This document shows, piece after piece, positions 39,389 to 54,113 of a stretch of DNA of 64,000 nt (the first letter of the stretch is position 1; every line of letters begins with the position of its first letter). The DNA comes from Paratrimastix pyriformis (taxonomy: Eukaryota; Preaxostyla; Paratrimastigidae). The stretch is from NCBI GenBank assembly GCA_027972325.1, contig JAPMOS010000002.1:1276001-1340000 (forward strand). Direction: 5' to 3'. Made by a program: the position numbers and the translations under genes. Below the pieces are notes generated by a model. It did not search any database. It was not told the origin of the DNA and worked only from the letters and a program-made list of their open reading frames with translations.

Positions 39389-41978
39389 CTAGCAGGGGTC
39401 GAGCTCCATGATGGCCGACGAGCGGCCCAGCAGCTTCAGCAGCACATCGGGGGCCATGGACGGGCCAGCACGCTGCGGGACCGCGCTGGTCGCCTCGCAG
39501 AAAGCCCTCGAAGCTGCCGAAGTCGTGGTTGGTGCCGGGGCGGGGGCAGCAGGTGCCGGTGCGGGGGCAGCAGGTGCCGGGGCGGGGGTAGCAGGTGCCG
39601 GGGCGGGGGTAGCAGGTGCCGGGGCGGGGGCAGGCGGCTGAGGGACCTCCACCTGAGTGGGGCCGCGCCGGGGGCACAGGGGGGGGGGGGAGTGGAAGGG
39701 AGCCCAGGTGCGCATCCCCCAGCGGGTTGTGGCGGGGGCGCCGAGAGGGGTGCTGTGGGGCCTGCCGGTGGCGCGGTGGCCTCGGAGGGTGCGGATGCGG
39801 ATGCGGATGCGGATGCGGGTGCGGGTGCGGGTGCGGGTGCCGTGCCCGCCGATGGGCCTGTCAGCGCGGCGGAGTGGGCGGATGCCTGGGTGCCCCGGGG
39901 GGCCGCATCAGGCGACGCCACGGCCTCGGTTTCGGCCTCCATCGGAGAGGCGATCGGAGCGGGCGGAGGGGCCTGCGTCCGTGTGTGTGTGTGCGTGGGG
40001 GCAAGGCCCAAGAGCGAAGACGAAGCTGAAGCTGATGCCGAGCGGCTCGTTGGGGCCGATCGATTGGCCGAGCTGCATGAATGTCACTCGCCGCCCACCA
40101 CCCGAGGACAATAGGCGCTCAGCAGGCCGCAGCCCACAGCCAGGCATTCCCCAAGTTCGTCCGCACCCCGGCCATACCACTGGGCTGGCAGGGCCAGGGG
40201 CCAGGGGCCAGGGGCCAGGGGCCAGGGGCCAGGGGCCAGGGGCCAGGGGCCAGGGGCCAGGGGCCAGGGGCCAGGGGCCAGGGGCCAGGGGCCAGGGGCC
40301 AGGGGCCAGGGGCCAGGGGCCAGGGGCCAGGGCGGACCTTGACGACGGGCAGGGTGATCTCCATGCGGCGGGTGGCCTTGTCGAAGGCGGCCCGGGCCCG
40401 CTCCCCGTCCACCGGCAGCGCCAGCGGGATCTGGGCCCACCGGGCGCCCCCCACCAACCGAAGGCACAGCCCACGCCGCGTCGATCGACCGATGGGCACA
40501 GTTGTTGGCCATGTGTGGGTGGGTGGGATGGGAGGGGTGGAACGGGGGGGGACGGGGGGAAACGGGGAACGGGGCGGGCAGGCAGGGGGATGTGTGGGGC
40601 AGGCCGGGAGATGGGTGGGGGGAGGCAGGCCTGCGGACGGTGGTCTGGTACGGGCCGGCGGGGGTGACCAGGTGGACGGCCCGGGATTCGACGTCAACTT
40701 CGACCCCTTCGGCGCTCTCCTGCCGGAGGGGAGGGGAGGGGAGGGGAGGGGGGCGGAGTGGAGGGCATCAGAGCGAGGCAGTTGCCGAAGCTGCGGAATG
40801 CGTGATGGAGGAGGAGGATGGAGGAGGATGGAGGAGGATGGAGGATGGAGGAGGATGGAGGAGGATGGAGGAGGAACGGGATGGCCGAGGGGCGAGGGGC
40901 GAAAGCGCCGGCCGCTAGGATCCGATGGCGGGGGCCGGGCGGCGCGCAGACGATGAGCGGCAACTCGATGATGAGGCGCAGCTGGTCGGGCCGGGGCCCT
41001 CGGGAGGCCTCGCGGTCCTGCCGACGGCAGGGGGAGAGGCAAGGGGCGGGCGGACAACGGATGAGCCCCACCGAGAGGGCGCCCTGGCGAGCGGGGAGGG
41101 CGGCCGACCATGGTGTGGTGTTGCATGTCGAAGGTCTCCGAGTAGACGATCCGGTGCCGGGGAGCCTGCTTGGGGGCGGGCCCACCGCCCCCGGGGAGCT
41201 CGACGATCTTGGGGGGCGCCCCGGGCCCCTCGGCCCCTCCGGGCAGGCGCAGCTGTAGTTGGGGCTCATCCTCGTCGGGAAAGCCCACGGGAAGGGCGCT
41301 GCTCCCACTGGCCACCCCCGAGGAGGGGGCGGAGGGGGGGTAGGCGGAGGGCGGGCTGGTCGTGTGGGCGGGGGGCGGAGCCAGCCGACTCTCGGCGGCC
41401 GATTTGCTGGATGTTGGCTTGTTCTTCCGTGGCTGTTGAGGGGGAGGAGGCATGGCAGCCTTGGCCGGGGATGGGCTGGCCTTCGGGGTCGGGGAAGTGG
41501 ACAACCCCTGGGCCATCTTGACAACACCAGGAACTTTCGGCCGACCGGATCCCCGGGGGACAAGCCCAGGAGGAAGATCGTTAGGGTGTTCCTGGTCGTA
41601 CCGTTCCATTTCATCGAGGGCCTTCAGATTTTCCTAGAAAAAGGATCCGTTGATGGAGAGATGAGATTTAGGGATGCACAAACTTCCAAATTCTTTGGGT
41701 CGGAGATCTCTCGCATATAATCTTCAAAAAGAGAGACAAAGTTGGGGTCCTGGAAGCATTGCTCAAATCTACTCCTCTCAGCGGGAGTGAAATGGGACAT
41801 TCCCTTCTCACGGATATCTTTGGGGATTTGATCCAAATATCCCGATTGTGGCTTTGTCGGTGCTTGCACTACTGGTTTTGCGGGCACGGCTTTGGACTTG
41901 GCGGGACTGCTCATCAGATTTAAAAACTCCGATATCCGATCCAACCCCGAGGTTCTTAAGGTTCTTTTTCGTCTCCAT
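39389..41978 (-). CDS. PIH-domain protein, Kintoun/DNAAF2-like
   Basis: Co-chaperone of the PIH family, which helps preassemble axonemal dyneins (Kintoun/DNAAF2). Near the N-terminus FTPAERSRFEQCFQDPNF with LFEDYMREISDPKN matches Kintoun (FQDPEFRRMFSQYAEELTDPEN). Later exons give HRIVYSETFDMQHHTMVGR, then QLRLIIELPLIVCA, matching the start of the CS-like domain (PHELVITIELPLL). LALPVDGERARAAFDKATRR with MEITLPVVKV matches YPVDDGRGKAQFNKARRQLVVTLPVV. The final exon ends MAPDVLLKLLGRSSAIMELDPC. The start is either MSSPAKSK at 41914 or METKKNLKNLG at 41978; the latter is 12 bp from the divergent FHA gene ATG. Long introns include a CCAGGGG array. Confidence in the family is good; the middle is Pro-rich with unsettled exons. 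Confidence 0.78.
40193..40333. repeat. CCAGGGG heptamer array
   Basis: About twenty perfect 7-bp copies, just after the exon that ends METLPVVKV-like sequence in the Kintoun-like gene. Likely intronic: on the - strand it follows a GTCCGCCC donor. Confidence 0.93.
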
Positions 41979-41990
41979 CACGCGGCAATC

Positions 41991-43483
41991 ATGCAGCAAC
42001 CGGCTTTCGCTCCGCCTCCATGGGCTGTGCGACCACCCAGAGGAACCTATGTAACAACCGAAAGTGATAAAGAGCAGGAACCTGCACGCAAGATTATGAT
42101 TGACGATCGTGTATGTACAACAGTCTGCCAGCCGGGTGTTCCTTCTTTTATCTGTGCGCGTGCTTAGTTTGGAAGGCTTCAAGAAGTAGTGAATGTGGCG
42201 TTCCCAGATCCTCTCTTGTCGCGGATGCATCTCGCCCTCTTCGGTGCTGAGGGTCCCGATGAGGGGGTGTACGTCCAGGACCTGGGCTCGGTCCACGGGT
42301 CGTGGCTCGGCGGGGAAAAGCTTATCCCTCGGCATCCGCAGCGATGGCGCGAGGGGGTTGCGCTTCGGTTGGGCAGCGGACGGTCTGTCTCTCCTCGGCC
42401 CTGCCGTTGGGTGGGCATCACGACCGGCCCGGGGCCCGTGCGCAGAGTGTTGCATCTGCATGGGTCAGCCACGGCCCGGTTCGTCCATTCGGCTACCATC
42501 GGCGGGGACGCCCCTGAGCGGCAGCCGGCCTCGTCACCTTCGCCCGCCCCAGCGGCGGCCTCCTCGGCTCCATCCTCCTCGGCTCCATCCTCCTCGGCTC
42601 CATCCTCTTCGGCGGCCCCGCTGGCTGCCGCGCTCCCGGCCAAGCGGCATGCTGAGGAAACCCGAAACGAGCAGCCTGCCGATGGTGGCGAGGTCTGGAC
42701 GCGAGGATGAGGCCCTGGCCTTCGGTGGCCCCCGCGGCGGGGGTTTCCATGCGGATTGTGGCCGGGGGGGCGCATGCGCGCCAACCACCCACACGCACCC
42801 CATCCATGGCTGGGGGTTTCCTTGCTGCTGGGGATTTCCTTTGCTGCTGGAGGTTTCCTTGCTGCTGGAGGGGGGGGAGGGGCCGGGCCGGCTGCTCACC
42901 GCGCCCACACGCACACACTGCCCCCCGGCTGTAGCGGCGGAACCCCTATCTGGACGCGTCGGCCTTCGGGGACGACCCCTCCCGCAAGAACAAGTTCCTC
43001 TCCCTCCTGGGCGCCTTCAAGGTCTCCCGGCCCTTCCACCGGCCCCCCGCCACACTTGCCCCCACGGGCTTACACCTCCATCCCGCGGCATCGCCGCTGG
43101 CGTGCCCCCGCTCATCATGCCGTCCGCCCATCATGTCTGTGCGGCCCCCCATCCAGGGGAAGCCCAAGCCGGCCCCCTCGGCTGCCGGCCAGCCGCCGCA
43201 GCCGCCGCAGCCGCCGCAAGGGGATGTCGAGGGCAGCAAGCGGCCGCGGGAGGCGGGTGCCGAGCCGGAAGACCATCCCCTTCCCCGGCCCGAGGGGGCG
43301 GCCGGTGCTGCCGCCGCCATGGCCAACCCCGGGTCCCAACCGCCGGCGGCCCCCGGGGGCAGCAGCCTCATGACGGCCGGCGGGCAGGCGCGCTACTTCA
43401 GCGACCTCGAGCAGCAGTTCGAGTCGGGCATGGCCCGCAAGCTCGCAAGGGGCGCCACCGGCCTCGGCTTCGGCAACGAGTAG
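41991..43483 (+). CDS. FHA-domain protein, NIPP1-like N-terminus, SMAP-like C-terminal motif
   Basis: Likely nuclear phosphopeptide-binding adaptor. Exon 1 (41991-42114) encodes QPAFAPPPWAVRPPRGTYV and ARKIMIDDR, like the NIPP1/PPP1R8 start (CPTWAGKPPPGLHLDV...KLIIDEK). Exon 2 (from 42190) carries the FHA core: NVAFPDPLLSRMHLALF, GVYVQDLGSVHGSWLGGEKL and EGVALRLGSG, with Ser-Arg and the SxHGS loop that bind phosphothreonine in known FHA domains. A later exon (about 42937-43020) gives NPYLDASAFGDDPSRKNKFL with SLLGAFK, resembling the small SMAP motif. The last exon, ending 43483, has Pro/Gln-rich sequence and ends SDLEQQFESGMARKLARGAT. Exon 2 may run on into Ser/Ala-rich sequence up to 42710. 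The gene ends tail to tail with HSP70, 135 bp apart. Confidence 0.75.
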
Positions 43484-43618
43484 CCCTCCCCTCCCCTCCC
43501 GCCCTCCCCCCTCCCTCTCCTCCCCGCTGCGCGCCTCGGATGGGCCGCGTTAATCCATCGATCTATCGGGTCGCCACGCGTGGGGAGAGGGAGGGCCGGA
43601 GGGCCGGAGGGCCGAGCT

Positions 43619-46549
43619 TTAGTCGACCTCATCGACGGCCGGCTTGGCGCTGCCGGCGCTGGGGTTGGCGCCGCTGTCGGGGCCGGGAGCCGCGTTCCCC
43701 TGGGGGGCGGCGCCCTCGGCGGGGGGCGGCCGGGCGGCGGCCTCCTTCTCGGCCTGCTCCTTGTGCATCCGGACGAGGATGGGGTGGGCCAGGGCCTCGA
43801 GCTCCTTGTACTTGGCGTCGTACTCGGGCTTCTCGTGGCGGTCGTCGATCCAGCGGAGGGCCTGGTCGCACAGCTCCCGGACCCGGTCCCGGTCCTCGGC
43901 CGGGATCTTGTCGCCGCTCTGGTCCATGGTCCCCTTCAGCGAGTAGGCAAAGTTCTGCGGGCACCCCACCAAGCCGGGGACCGATAATGAAGAACAGGCT
44001 GCCAGGGCCGCGAGGGCTGCCAGGGCGGACCTCGAGGGAGTTCTTTGCCTCGACCCGGTCCCGGACGGCCTCGTCCTCGGCCTTGAGGCGGTCGGCCTCC
44101 TCCACCAGGCGGTCGATGTCCTGCCGCGAGAGGCGGCCCTTCTCGGAGGCGATGGTGATCTGGTTCTTGGCCCCGCCCGACCGGCCCATCTCCTCGGCCG
44201 TCACCTGCAGCACACTGCCCCCCCGCAAGGCAAGCCCCATCCGCCATACCCCAAAGGGCCCACGCCGCGCAAGGATGGCTGAGGGACGCCGCGCCTCGAC
44301 AGGGGCATATGCAAGGTGGGGGCGGAGAGTGGGGGTCTACCGACCCGTTGGCGTCGACGTCGAAGGTGACCTGGATGCGGGGCTGGGCGCGGGGGGCCGG
44401 GGGGATGCCGCACAGGTCGAACTTGCCCAGCAGGTTGTTCTCCCGGGCCCGGGCCCGCTCGCCTTCGTACACCTTGACGGTCACCTGCCCGGCACGGATG
44501 CACGGATGCACGGATGGATGGCGGGCGGCAAAGAGAACCACGAGGACGCCGTGAGGAAAGAAGCATGGACCGACTGGCGACCGTGCGCCAAGCAGGGGGC
44601 AGGGGGCAGGGGCAGGGGCAGGGGCAGGGGCAGGGGCAGGGGGCAGGTGGGCAGGTGGGCAGGTGGGCAGGACCTTGTCCTGGTTATCGGCGGAGGTGCT
44701 GAAGGTCATGGACTTCTGCACGGGGACGGTGGTGTTGCGCTTGATGAGGGTCGTCATGACCCCGCCCGCCGTCTCGACCCCGATCGAGAGGGGCACCACA
44801 TCCAGCAGCAGCAGGTCGGCGGCCTTTTCGCCGGCGTTGCCCTTGAGGATGGCCGCCTGGACGGCGGCCCCGTAGGCGACGGCCTCGTCGGGGTTGATGC
44901 TCTTGTTGGGCTCCTTGCCCCCGAAGAACTCCTTCAGCATCTGCTGGATCTTGGGGATGCGCGACGAGCCGCCCACCAGCACCACCTCGTCGATCTGCTC
45001 CTTGCTCAGGCCCGAGTCGGCCAGGGCCCGCTGCAGGGGCTCCTTGGTCTTGTGGAACTCGTACTCGGCCAGCGACTCGAACCGGGCCCGCGTCAGGGTC
45101 TGCAGCCCCCCCGCCGTGATGCAGCCCCCCCCCCCCCAGCCCAGCCCAGCCCAGCCCAACCCAACCCAACAAATAGGGAATGAGCCATTTGCTGGGGCGG
45201 GGACTCCCGGGCGGCGGGTGGGGGTCGGGCGGACCGTGGTGTAGTCGATGCCCTGAGTAGAGCGAGTCCACCTCGATGGTGGCCTGGGTGGAGCTGGACA
45301 GGGTCCGCTTGGCCCGCTCGCAGGCGGTTCGCAGGCGGCGGATGGCGCGCTGGTTCTGGTCGATGTCGGCGGCCTCGCGGTGGGACCGCTTGAACTCCTG
45401 CAGGCAGTGGTTGACCAGCAGGTTGTCCAGGTCCTCGCCCCGAGGTGGGTGTTGCCCGCGGTGGACTTGACCTCGAAGACCCCGTCCGCGATGACCAGCA
45501 CCGAGACGTCCAGCGTGCCCCGCCGTAGTCGAAGATCAGGATGCGCTGCTCGCCCTTGCCCTTCTTGTCCAGCCCGTACGCGATGGCGCTGGCCGTGGGC
45601 TCGTTGATCATGCTGCACGGGGGGGGGGGGGGGGGGGGGGCAACAGAAGACGGCGGGAGATGCACGAGACAGGGTGAGTGAGTGAGTGAGTGGTGGTGGT
45701 GGGGGGGGGGGGGGGGGGCTCCAGCGGGGCGAAAGGCAGACCGCATGACGTTCAGGCCGGCGATGGTTCCTGCATCCCGAGTGGCTTGGCGTTGGGAATC
45801 GTTCTGCGAGATTGAGAAAGAGCCGCCAGCAGCAGCGGAGCAGTGAGGCCCGTGACGGGGTGCGCGGCAAGGGGTGCGCGCGGCAGGGCAGCATGGTTCG
45901 GGCGGGAAGAGGCGGCCAGAGCAGGAAGAGGTTTCGCACGGACGAAATAGGCGGGGCAGGTCACAACAGCGTCATAGACAGTCTCCCCAAGGAAAGCTTC
46001 GGCAGTCTCCTTGAGCTTGGCCAGAACCATCGAGGAGATCTCCTCGGGGGGGAATTCACGGGCCTCTCCCTTATATTGCACCTGAACAACAGGCTTGTCG
46101 CCAGATCGCTGGATCACCTTAAACGGCCAGTGCTTCATATCATTCTGGAGTTCCTCATCGGAGAAGCGGCGCCCGATCATACGTTTGGCATCAAACACAG
46201 TGTTGGCCGGGTTCATGGCCACCTGGTTTCTGGCGGCATCACCAATCAGACGCTCCTCCGCGGTGAATGCAACGTACGAGGGGGTTGTGCGATTGCCCTA
46301 TTCGAACACAATGACGAGGAAAATGCATAAAAGCGGAGCCAGCGGACCTGGTCATTCGGAATGATTTCCACTAAGCAGCATGACCAAATAAGTTGCGGGA
46401 AGAGTCGGGGACAAAAGAGATTTAGATGGACGATGACAGATTTCAAGCAGACCTTGATCGTTTCTCCAGACGGCAACGCACGAGAAGGTCGTACCCAAGT
46501 CGATACCAATCGCATATTGGCCTTGAGTCGGACCGGATTGAGTCGTCAT
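43619..46549 (-). CDS. Cytosolic HSP70 chaperone
   Basis: ATP-driven folding chaperone. It starts [20 protein letters not shown] (46549) with the HSP70 signature [91 protein letters not shown] and [20 protein letters not shown] all fit the ATPase domain. [20 protein letters not shown] begins the substrate-binding domain. The protein ends AVDEVD, close to the EEVD tail of cytosolic HSP70. At least six introns, with two long G runs (C on the sense strand) at 45619-45640 and 45700-45718. The frame breaks three times at short G/C runs in conserved sequence (45518-45521 and 45438-45441, each short by one base; 45251-45253, one base too many), most likely sequencing or assembly errors in an otherwise intact gene. 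Confidence 0.95.
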
Positions 46550-46790
46550 TCTGCCGAGTGCAAAACGCCGAAAAAATGGGGGGAATTGCGACGCGGTCAA
46601 GTTGACTTCGGTGGCCCCGATTCCGTTTTCTCCACTCACCCCCCCCCCCCCCCCCACCCCCCCACCCCCGGCCAGCAAGTCCTCCTCTTTTCACCAGATC
46701 CTGATTGGAAAGCACACTGTTCAATTTTCGGGGGAAAGGAAGGAGGGATGTGGGGATGCGGGAAGAATGAGAGGGCTCGGGGCTCGGCCC

Positions 46791-50199
<3,409 letters not shown>

Positions 50200-50205
50200 C
50201 AGTGC

Positions 50206-50729
50206 AAGCAAAACGCCAGGGAGACTAACCTTGTACGAGGGCGAAAAAACCTCTGGTGATAGTGACCGGGGGAATATACGCAGAAGGCCATTCCCAAATT
50301 GTTGCTTTGACGCAAGATCCACTGCATACACTAGCTCGCCGCGAGCAGGGCCTTGGAGGGCGCAACCATCCGCGACACGAAATCTTGGTCCTCGTCACAC
50401 GTGTGTCATCGCCCGGCCCATTCTTCTTCCCGAGTTCCTCTGGATTCACTCAAGAGGACACAGTGTCAGGGTCGAGAGTACAGTGTATTGATGGAGTTGG
50501 GAAGGGAGGTCAGCCTCGGAGCACCGTGCTGACGTACCACAGACGGGAATGGGGCCCCGGACTGGGCCCACGTGAACAGCGAGCGGGGGGCCCGGCGGGA
50601 GGCTGCATCGCGGCCACGACGGAGACGGCTGCCTGCTGTGCCCATCCAGCAGACTGGCCACCACAACGAGGCCTCCTCTACGTAACAATGGACTGAACCC
50701 CTCTCCCTTGCGGGTGGACGACGGCAGCG
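50206..50729 (-). other. Uncharacterised exon-like sequence upstream of Sec1
   Basis: The - strand shows short open stretches that look protein-like: GELVYAVDLASKQQFGNGLL with RIFPRSLSPEVFSPSYK at about 50340-50230, and SLPGVLLALMSLSDKAYQMR at about 50230-50160. I do not recognise them and cannot build a gene. They may be 5' exons of the Sec1 gene or a separate small gene. The + strand frame 50256-50696 is also open but shows no domain. Confidence 0.3.
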
Positions 50730-51323
50730 TCAGGCTCGCCGGGTGGGCTCGTCCTCAAAAACCTGCAGGGAGGGGGGTGGGTCCTGCTTTGCTCTCGCCA
50801 GGATGGCGCGGCACTGACCAAGCGGAACTACATCATCAGGCCTGACGCTGGGCCTCAAGCGTTGGAGTGGCTGGGGTGAGGTGATCGTTTGTGAAATTGG
50901 GTTGGGAAATGGGGGAAATGGGAGTAAAAACCTTTGTGAACTCTTTTCGATTGCTTCTAGTTAGCCTCCTCCGAGGCTGCATTAACACGAGACTGACTGA
51001 CTGGAGGAGGGAACCACGGAATTGAGGTTTCTGTGAATTCTGGTCTCACTGTGAGTTCGAGGAGGGCAAACGGTAAAGACCCCATCGAAAATACAGTTCC
51101 CAAAACGTTTCTCCTGGACACCAATGCTGATCCCCGAAATGAAAGCTCTCAGGGGTAAGTTTGAAACCGGTTTCAAGATCCCTCTGGGTGTGTGTTTCCG
51201 AATCAGCACGAACGGCCGTTTTGGCCACCGACGTGCCGACGACGGGCCGGGGTGCTGGTGTGCGAGTTTAAGGATCCCTGGGATTTTCAGACTTTCTCCC
51301 AATTCAAACGCAAAAGGTTCCAT
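50730..51323 (-). CDS. Candidate small gene, function unknown
   Basis: A possible gene divergent from NME7. The ATG at 51323 starts MEPFAFELGESLKIPG, sharing the CATG at 51321-51324 with the NME7 start. In another frame, LETGFKLTPESFHFGDQHWC with PGETFWELYF looks more protein-like and may be the second exon. A last exon would give RPDDVVPLGQCRAILARAKQ, an intron, and VFEDEPTRRA with a TGA at 50730. AT-richer composition fits a 5' end. No family is recognised and splice sites are not all resolved. Confidence 0.35.
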
Positions 51324-53083
51324 GGCCACTGTATCCGACCCCCGTGATGTTCGGTCTGGATTTCCCCTTAACATAGCTCACCATAAGAAATTTATATACC
51401 CTCAGGTACGCTTTCTCTGTGGAATGGTTTGATGTCAACGCACAAATGAACCGCCCCTATTCTCTTTTTTATTATACGGTTGATGATACCATTGAGATGG
51501 TTTGGCTAAATCCATTTGTTTTCATTTTTTTGACGTTTTGCGTCCCATTTTTTCTTGTAGTTCGACTTGAGGAACCATCGGATGTTCCTGAAGCGCTGTA
51601 AATACCCATCCCTTCGGCTGGCCGACTTGTTTGTTGGTGCGAGCGTTGTTGTCTTCGCACGGCAATTGAAAGTGACCGGGTATGCAGACGATTTCACCCG
51701 GTCTCAACTGGATACTCGCAAGGAGAAGTCCGATTCTGATTCGTCAACCGACCTTTGAACTCATCCTCTTTTTCCGGATGCAGGACCTGTGCCATTATTA
51801 AGCCGCACTGCTACGAGAAGATCGGTGTCATTTTGGAGGCGTTCCAGCAGGCGGGGCTGGTGGTGGCGCACATGCGCTCCCTCAAGCTGACCCGCGACCA
51901 GCTCGCCGAGGGGTTCCAGCATCTTCACGAGCAGCCCACGTTTTCGTCTGTCCTCGTGTGCCACTTCCTCCCCGCCTCCACCCCTCGCATGGTTCGCTCA
52001 CACCCGCGCGCTCACCCGCACTCTTTTGCTCCTTCTCCGCCGGCTGGACCGGGTCCAGGGAGCTCCTGGATTCCATGGCCGAGGATTTCGCGGTGGCGCT
52101 GGAGCTTGTTGGCCCGAACGCCGTCCGGGCGCTCCAGGATCTCGCCGGTCTGTCGGCCCCGCGCCCCCCCGCCCTCAAGCCGGTCGGTTGCAGGGCCCGC
52201 CAACCCGGAGGAGGCCCGCGCCCGGGCGCCGACCTCGCTCCGAGCCCGGTACGGCCGGGACGGGGCCCAAAACGCCGTCCATGTCTCGGCCACGGCCGAT
52301 GCGGCCGAGCGGGAGATCCGGTTCTTCCTGGGGTCGCCCTTCCCCGCCACGGCCACCTGCCGCGACTGCACCCTCTGCTGCGTCCTGCCCCATGCCCACG
52401 CTGCTGGTCCGTGCCCCGGATGCGATGGCTCGAACAAACAGTTCAGGAGAGAGGGCAAGGTAGGAGGGTGTACACGCAAGCTTTCGTTCCATCACCTCGC
52501 ATCCCCTCTCGCTGCTGCCTGCTGCTGGTGGCAGGGCACACGGGGGCCATCCTGAACACGATCCTGGAGGAGGGCTTCGAGGTGAGCGCCATCGAGCTGA
52601 CTCAGCTCGACCGGGCCAACGCCTCGGAGTTCCTCGAGGTCTACCGGACCGTCGTCCCCGAATACACCGTCCGTCGCCACCCGCCCTGGCTCCCTCGGCT
52701 TGCTTCATCACGCGCCCCTCACCCCAGAGCATGGTTGACGAGCTGTGCAACGGACCCGTCGTCGTCTGCGAGGTGCGTGGCGAGAACGTGGTCCCGGTCC
52801 GCCCCTCCCGCCTCTGTCACCCTCGCCACCGCTCCAGCCGTCACCCATGGCCCCTCAGCCCTCAGCCCGCTGACCTCGCCTCTTGCGGGCACTCGAACAG
52901 TCGTTCCGGGAGCTGTGTGGGCCCGTCGACCCCGAGGTGGCCAAACACATCCGCCCGCAGTCCGTCCGCGCCAGGTGGGGCGAAAGCAAAATCCGAAATG
53001 CTGTTCACTGCACGGATCTTCCAGAGGACGGCGTTTTGGAGGTCCGGATTCGCATCTTTCTGTCGCTCAACCAGGCTTCCTGA
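51322..53083 (+). CDS. NME7: NME7-type nucleoside diphosphate kinase with DM10 domain
   Basis: Ciliary NDK-family protein, known elsewhere as a gamma-tubulin ring complex and axonemal inner-junction component. Exons fit in phase: 51322-51353, 51406-51499, 51561-51727, 51784-51945, 52059-52147, 52194-52406, 52535-52668, 52728-about 52792, then about 52900-53083. The DM10 domain is YAFSVEWFDVNAQMNRPYSL with MFDLRNHRMFLKRCKYPSL and ADLFVGASVVVFARQLKVTG. NDK domain A is TCAIIKPHCYEKIGVILEAF to GPANPEEAR and NAVHVSATADAAEREIRFFL. Domain B runs from TGAILNTILEEGFEVSAIEL to CGPVDPEVAKHIRPQSVRAR and SKIRNAVHCTDLPEDGVLEV. NAVH in both domains keeps the catalytic-type His. Alignment with human NME7 is nearly end to end. 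Seven introns have GTC or GTT donors. Confidence 0.95.
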
Positions 53084-53206
53084 TTTCTAGTGTGAATACT
53101 TCTTCCGGATCCTTCCTACCCATCCTCTTTGAACTTTCTCCAATATTCCCTTGGTGTTTTCTGTCGTCCTTCGCGATGAGGATGCCAAAGATGATCGATT
53201 GGCCTT

Positions 53207-54113
53207 TCATTTGGGGGAACGCAGCACAAATGGGGTTGCTGTCACCCCCGGGAAAGAGAGCCCCCCTGGCGTCTTCACAGATGGAGAAGTGGATGTCAAC
53301 GGAGACAAAGTCCGCCCTGCCCGGGGAGAGTTGCGAATGAGCGTGAATCGGTCAAGGGGTTTGGGCTCAGGAAGCCGTGGGCTCGTGTCTGGTGGTGGTC
53401 GGGGGGACCTGGCGCCTGCCCCGACGGCTCGATGCGCCATCTGATCGATTTTATGTTTCACCGAGTCGTACAGTTCTTCGAGTTCGGCTTTCTTCCTAGG
53501 CGGAAAGGCATGAAATATCGGGCCCCCATTCGTTGAAGACCTCGACTTTTCGATGTAGAGGTCCTGGAGTGTCTTGTACTCGCGCCGCCCCTGCTCGATC
53601 TCGTCGCGGAGGCTGCGGATTTGCTGGTTCATGATGTGGATCGCCCGTTTTAACTCCTCCAGGCGCTCGACAAAAACCTTCTCTTGTTGCTGGACCTTGG
53701 CTTGCTGTCGGCGCTGCAAGTGGACGAAGTAGGCTACCTCATTCTGCTTCTGGGTACTGTAAAATTGAAAGCCACTTTCTGCAATCTTAAAAACTAATGG
53801 TCCCGGTCAAGGGGGTTTGGGCGACAACCGAGAGCTGACCCATCTCCGGCTCCAGTCCGGTGAGCGACATTTTCCTGGATTCCTCAGATGGGCACAGCTC
53901 CACCACCTGCACATCATTTCTTCAAGATGTCCAATGCGTGGCAGAGTTGTTCATGACAGACGGGTGTGATAAGGGGCGTTCACAACCCGGGCATTGGCCA
54001 TTCTTGGATATTTGATCCCCGCAGGCAGTACAAAAAATGTGCATACAGTTTGTTACGTAACAGGTAGTTTCTGACGAGAACGCATTCCAGCAGCGATTGC
54101 ACCGAAATGGCAT
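53207..54113 (-). CDS. HEI10/Zip3/RNF212-like RING protein
   Basis: Probable meiotic crossover SUMO or ubiquitin E3. The ATG at 54113 opens a RING finger: MPFRCNRCWNAFSSETTCYV, TNCMHIFCTACGDQISKNGQ and CPGCERPLSH, the short N-terminal C3HC4 form seen in CCNB1IP1/HEI10 and Zip3. A middle exon gives MSLTGLEPEMGQLSVV, comparable to the LAGLxPE block of HEI10. The last exon is a long coiled coil (RRQQAKVQQQEKVFVERLEE through IMNQQIRSLRDEIEQGRREY to LQDLYIEKSRS) followed by a Ser/Pro-rich tail (PRLPEPKPLDRFTLIRNSPR), the architecture of the family. The start codon abuts the stop of the upstream MRG gene. Family assignment rests on architecture and RING type. Confidence 0.72.

Noticed and set aside
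46352-46678. HSP70 start at the upstream in-frame ATG (46678)
   Set aside because: The 43 extra residues are glycine-rich and coded by the poly-C/G tract; the ATG at 46549 gives the normal HSP70 N-terminus.
50256-50696. 146-codon + strand frame as a gene
   Set aside because: No domain, no support from composition, and it overlaps more protein-like - strand pieces.
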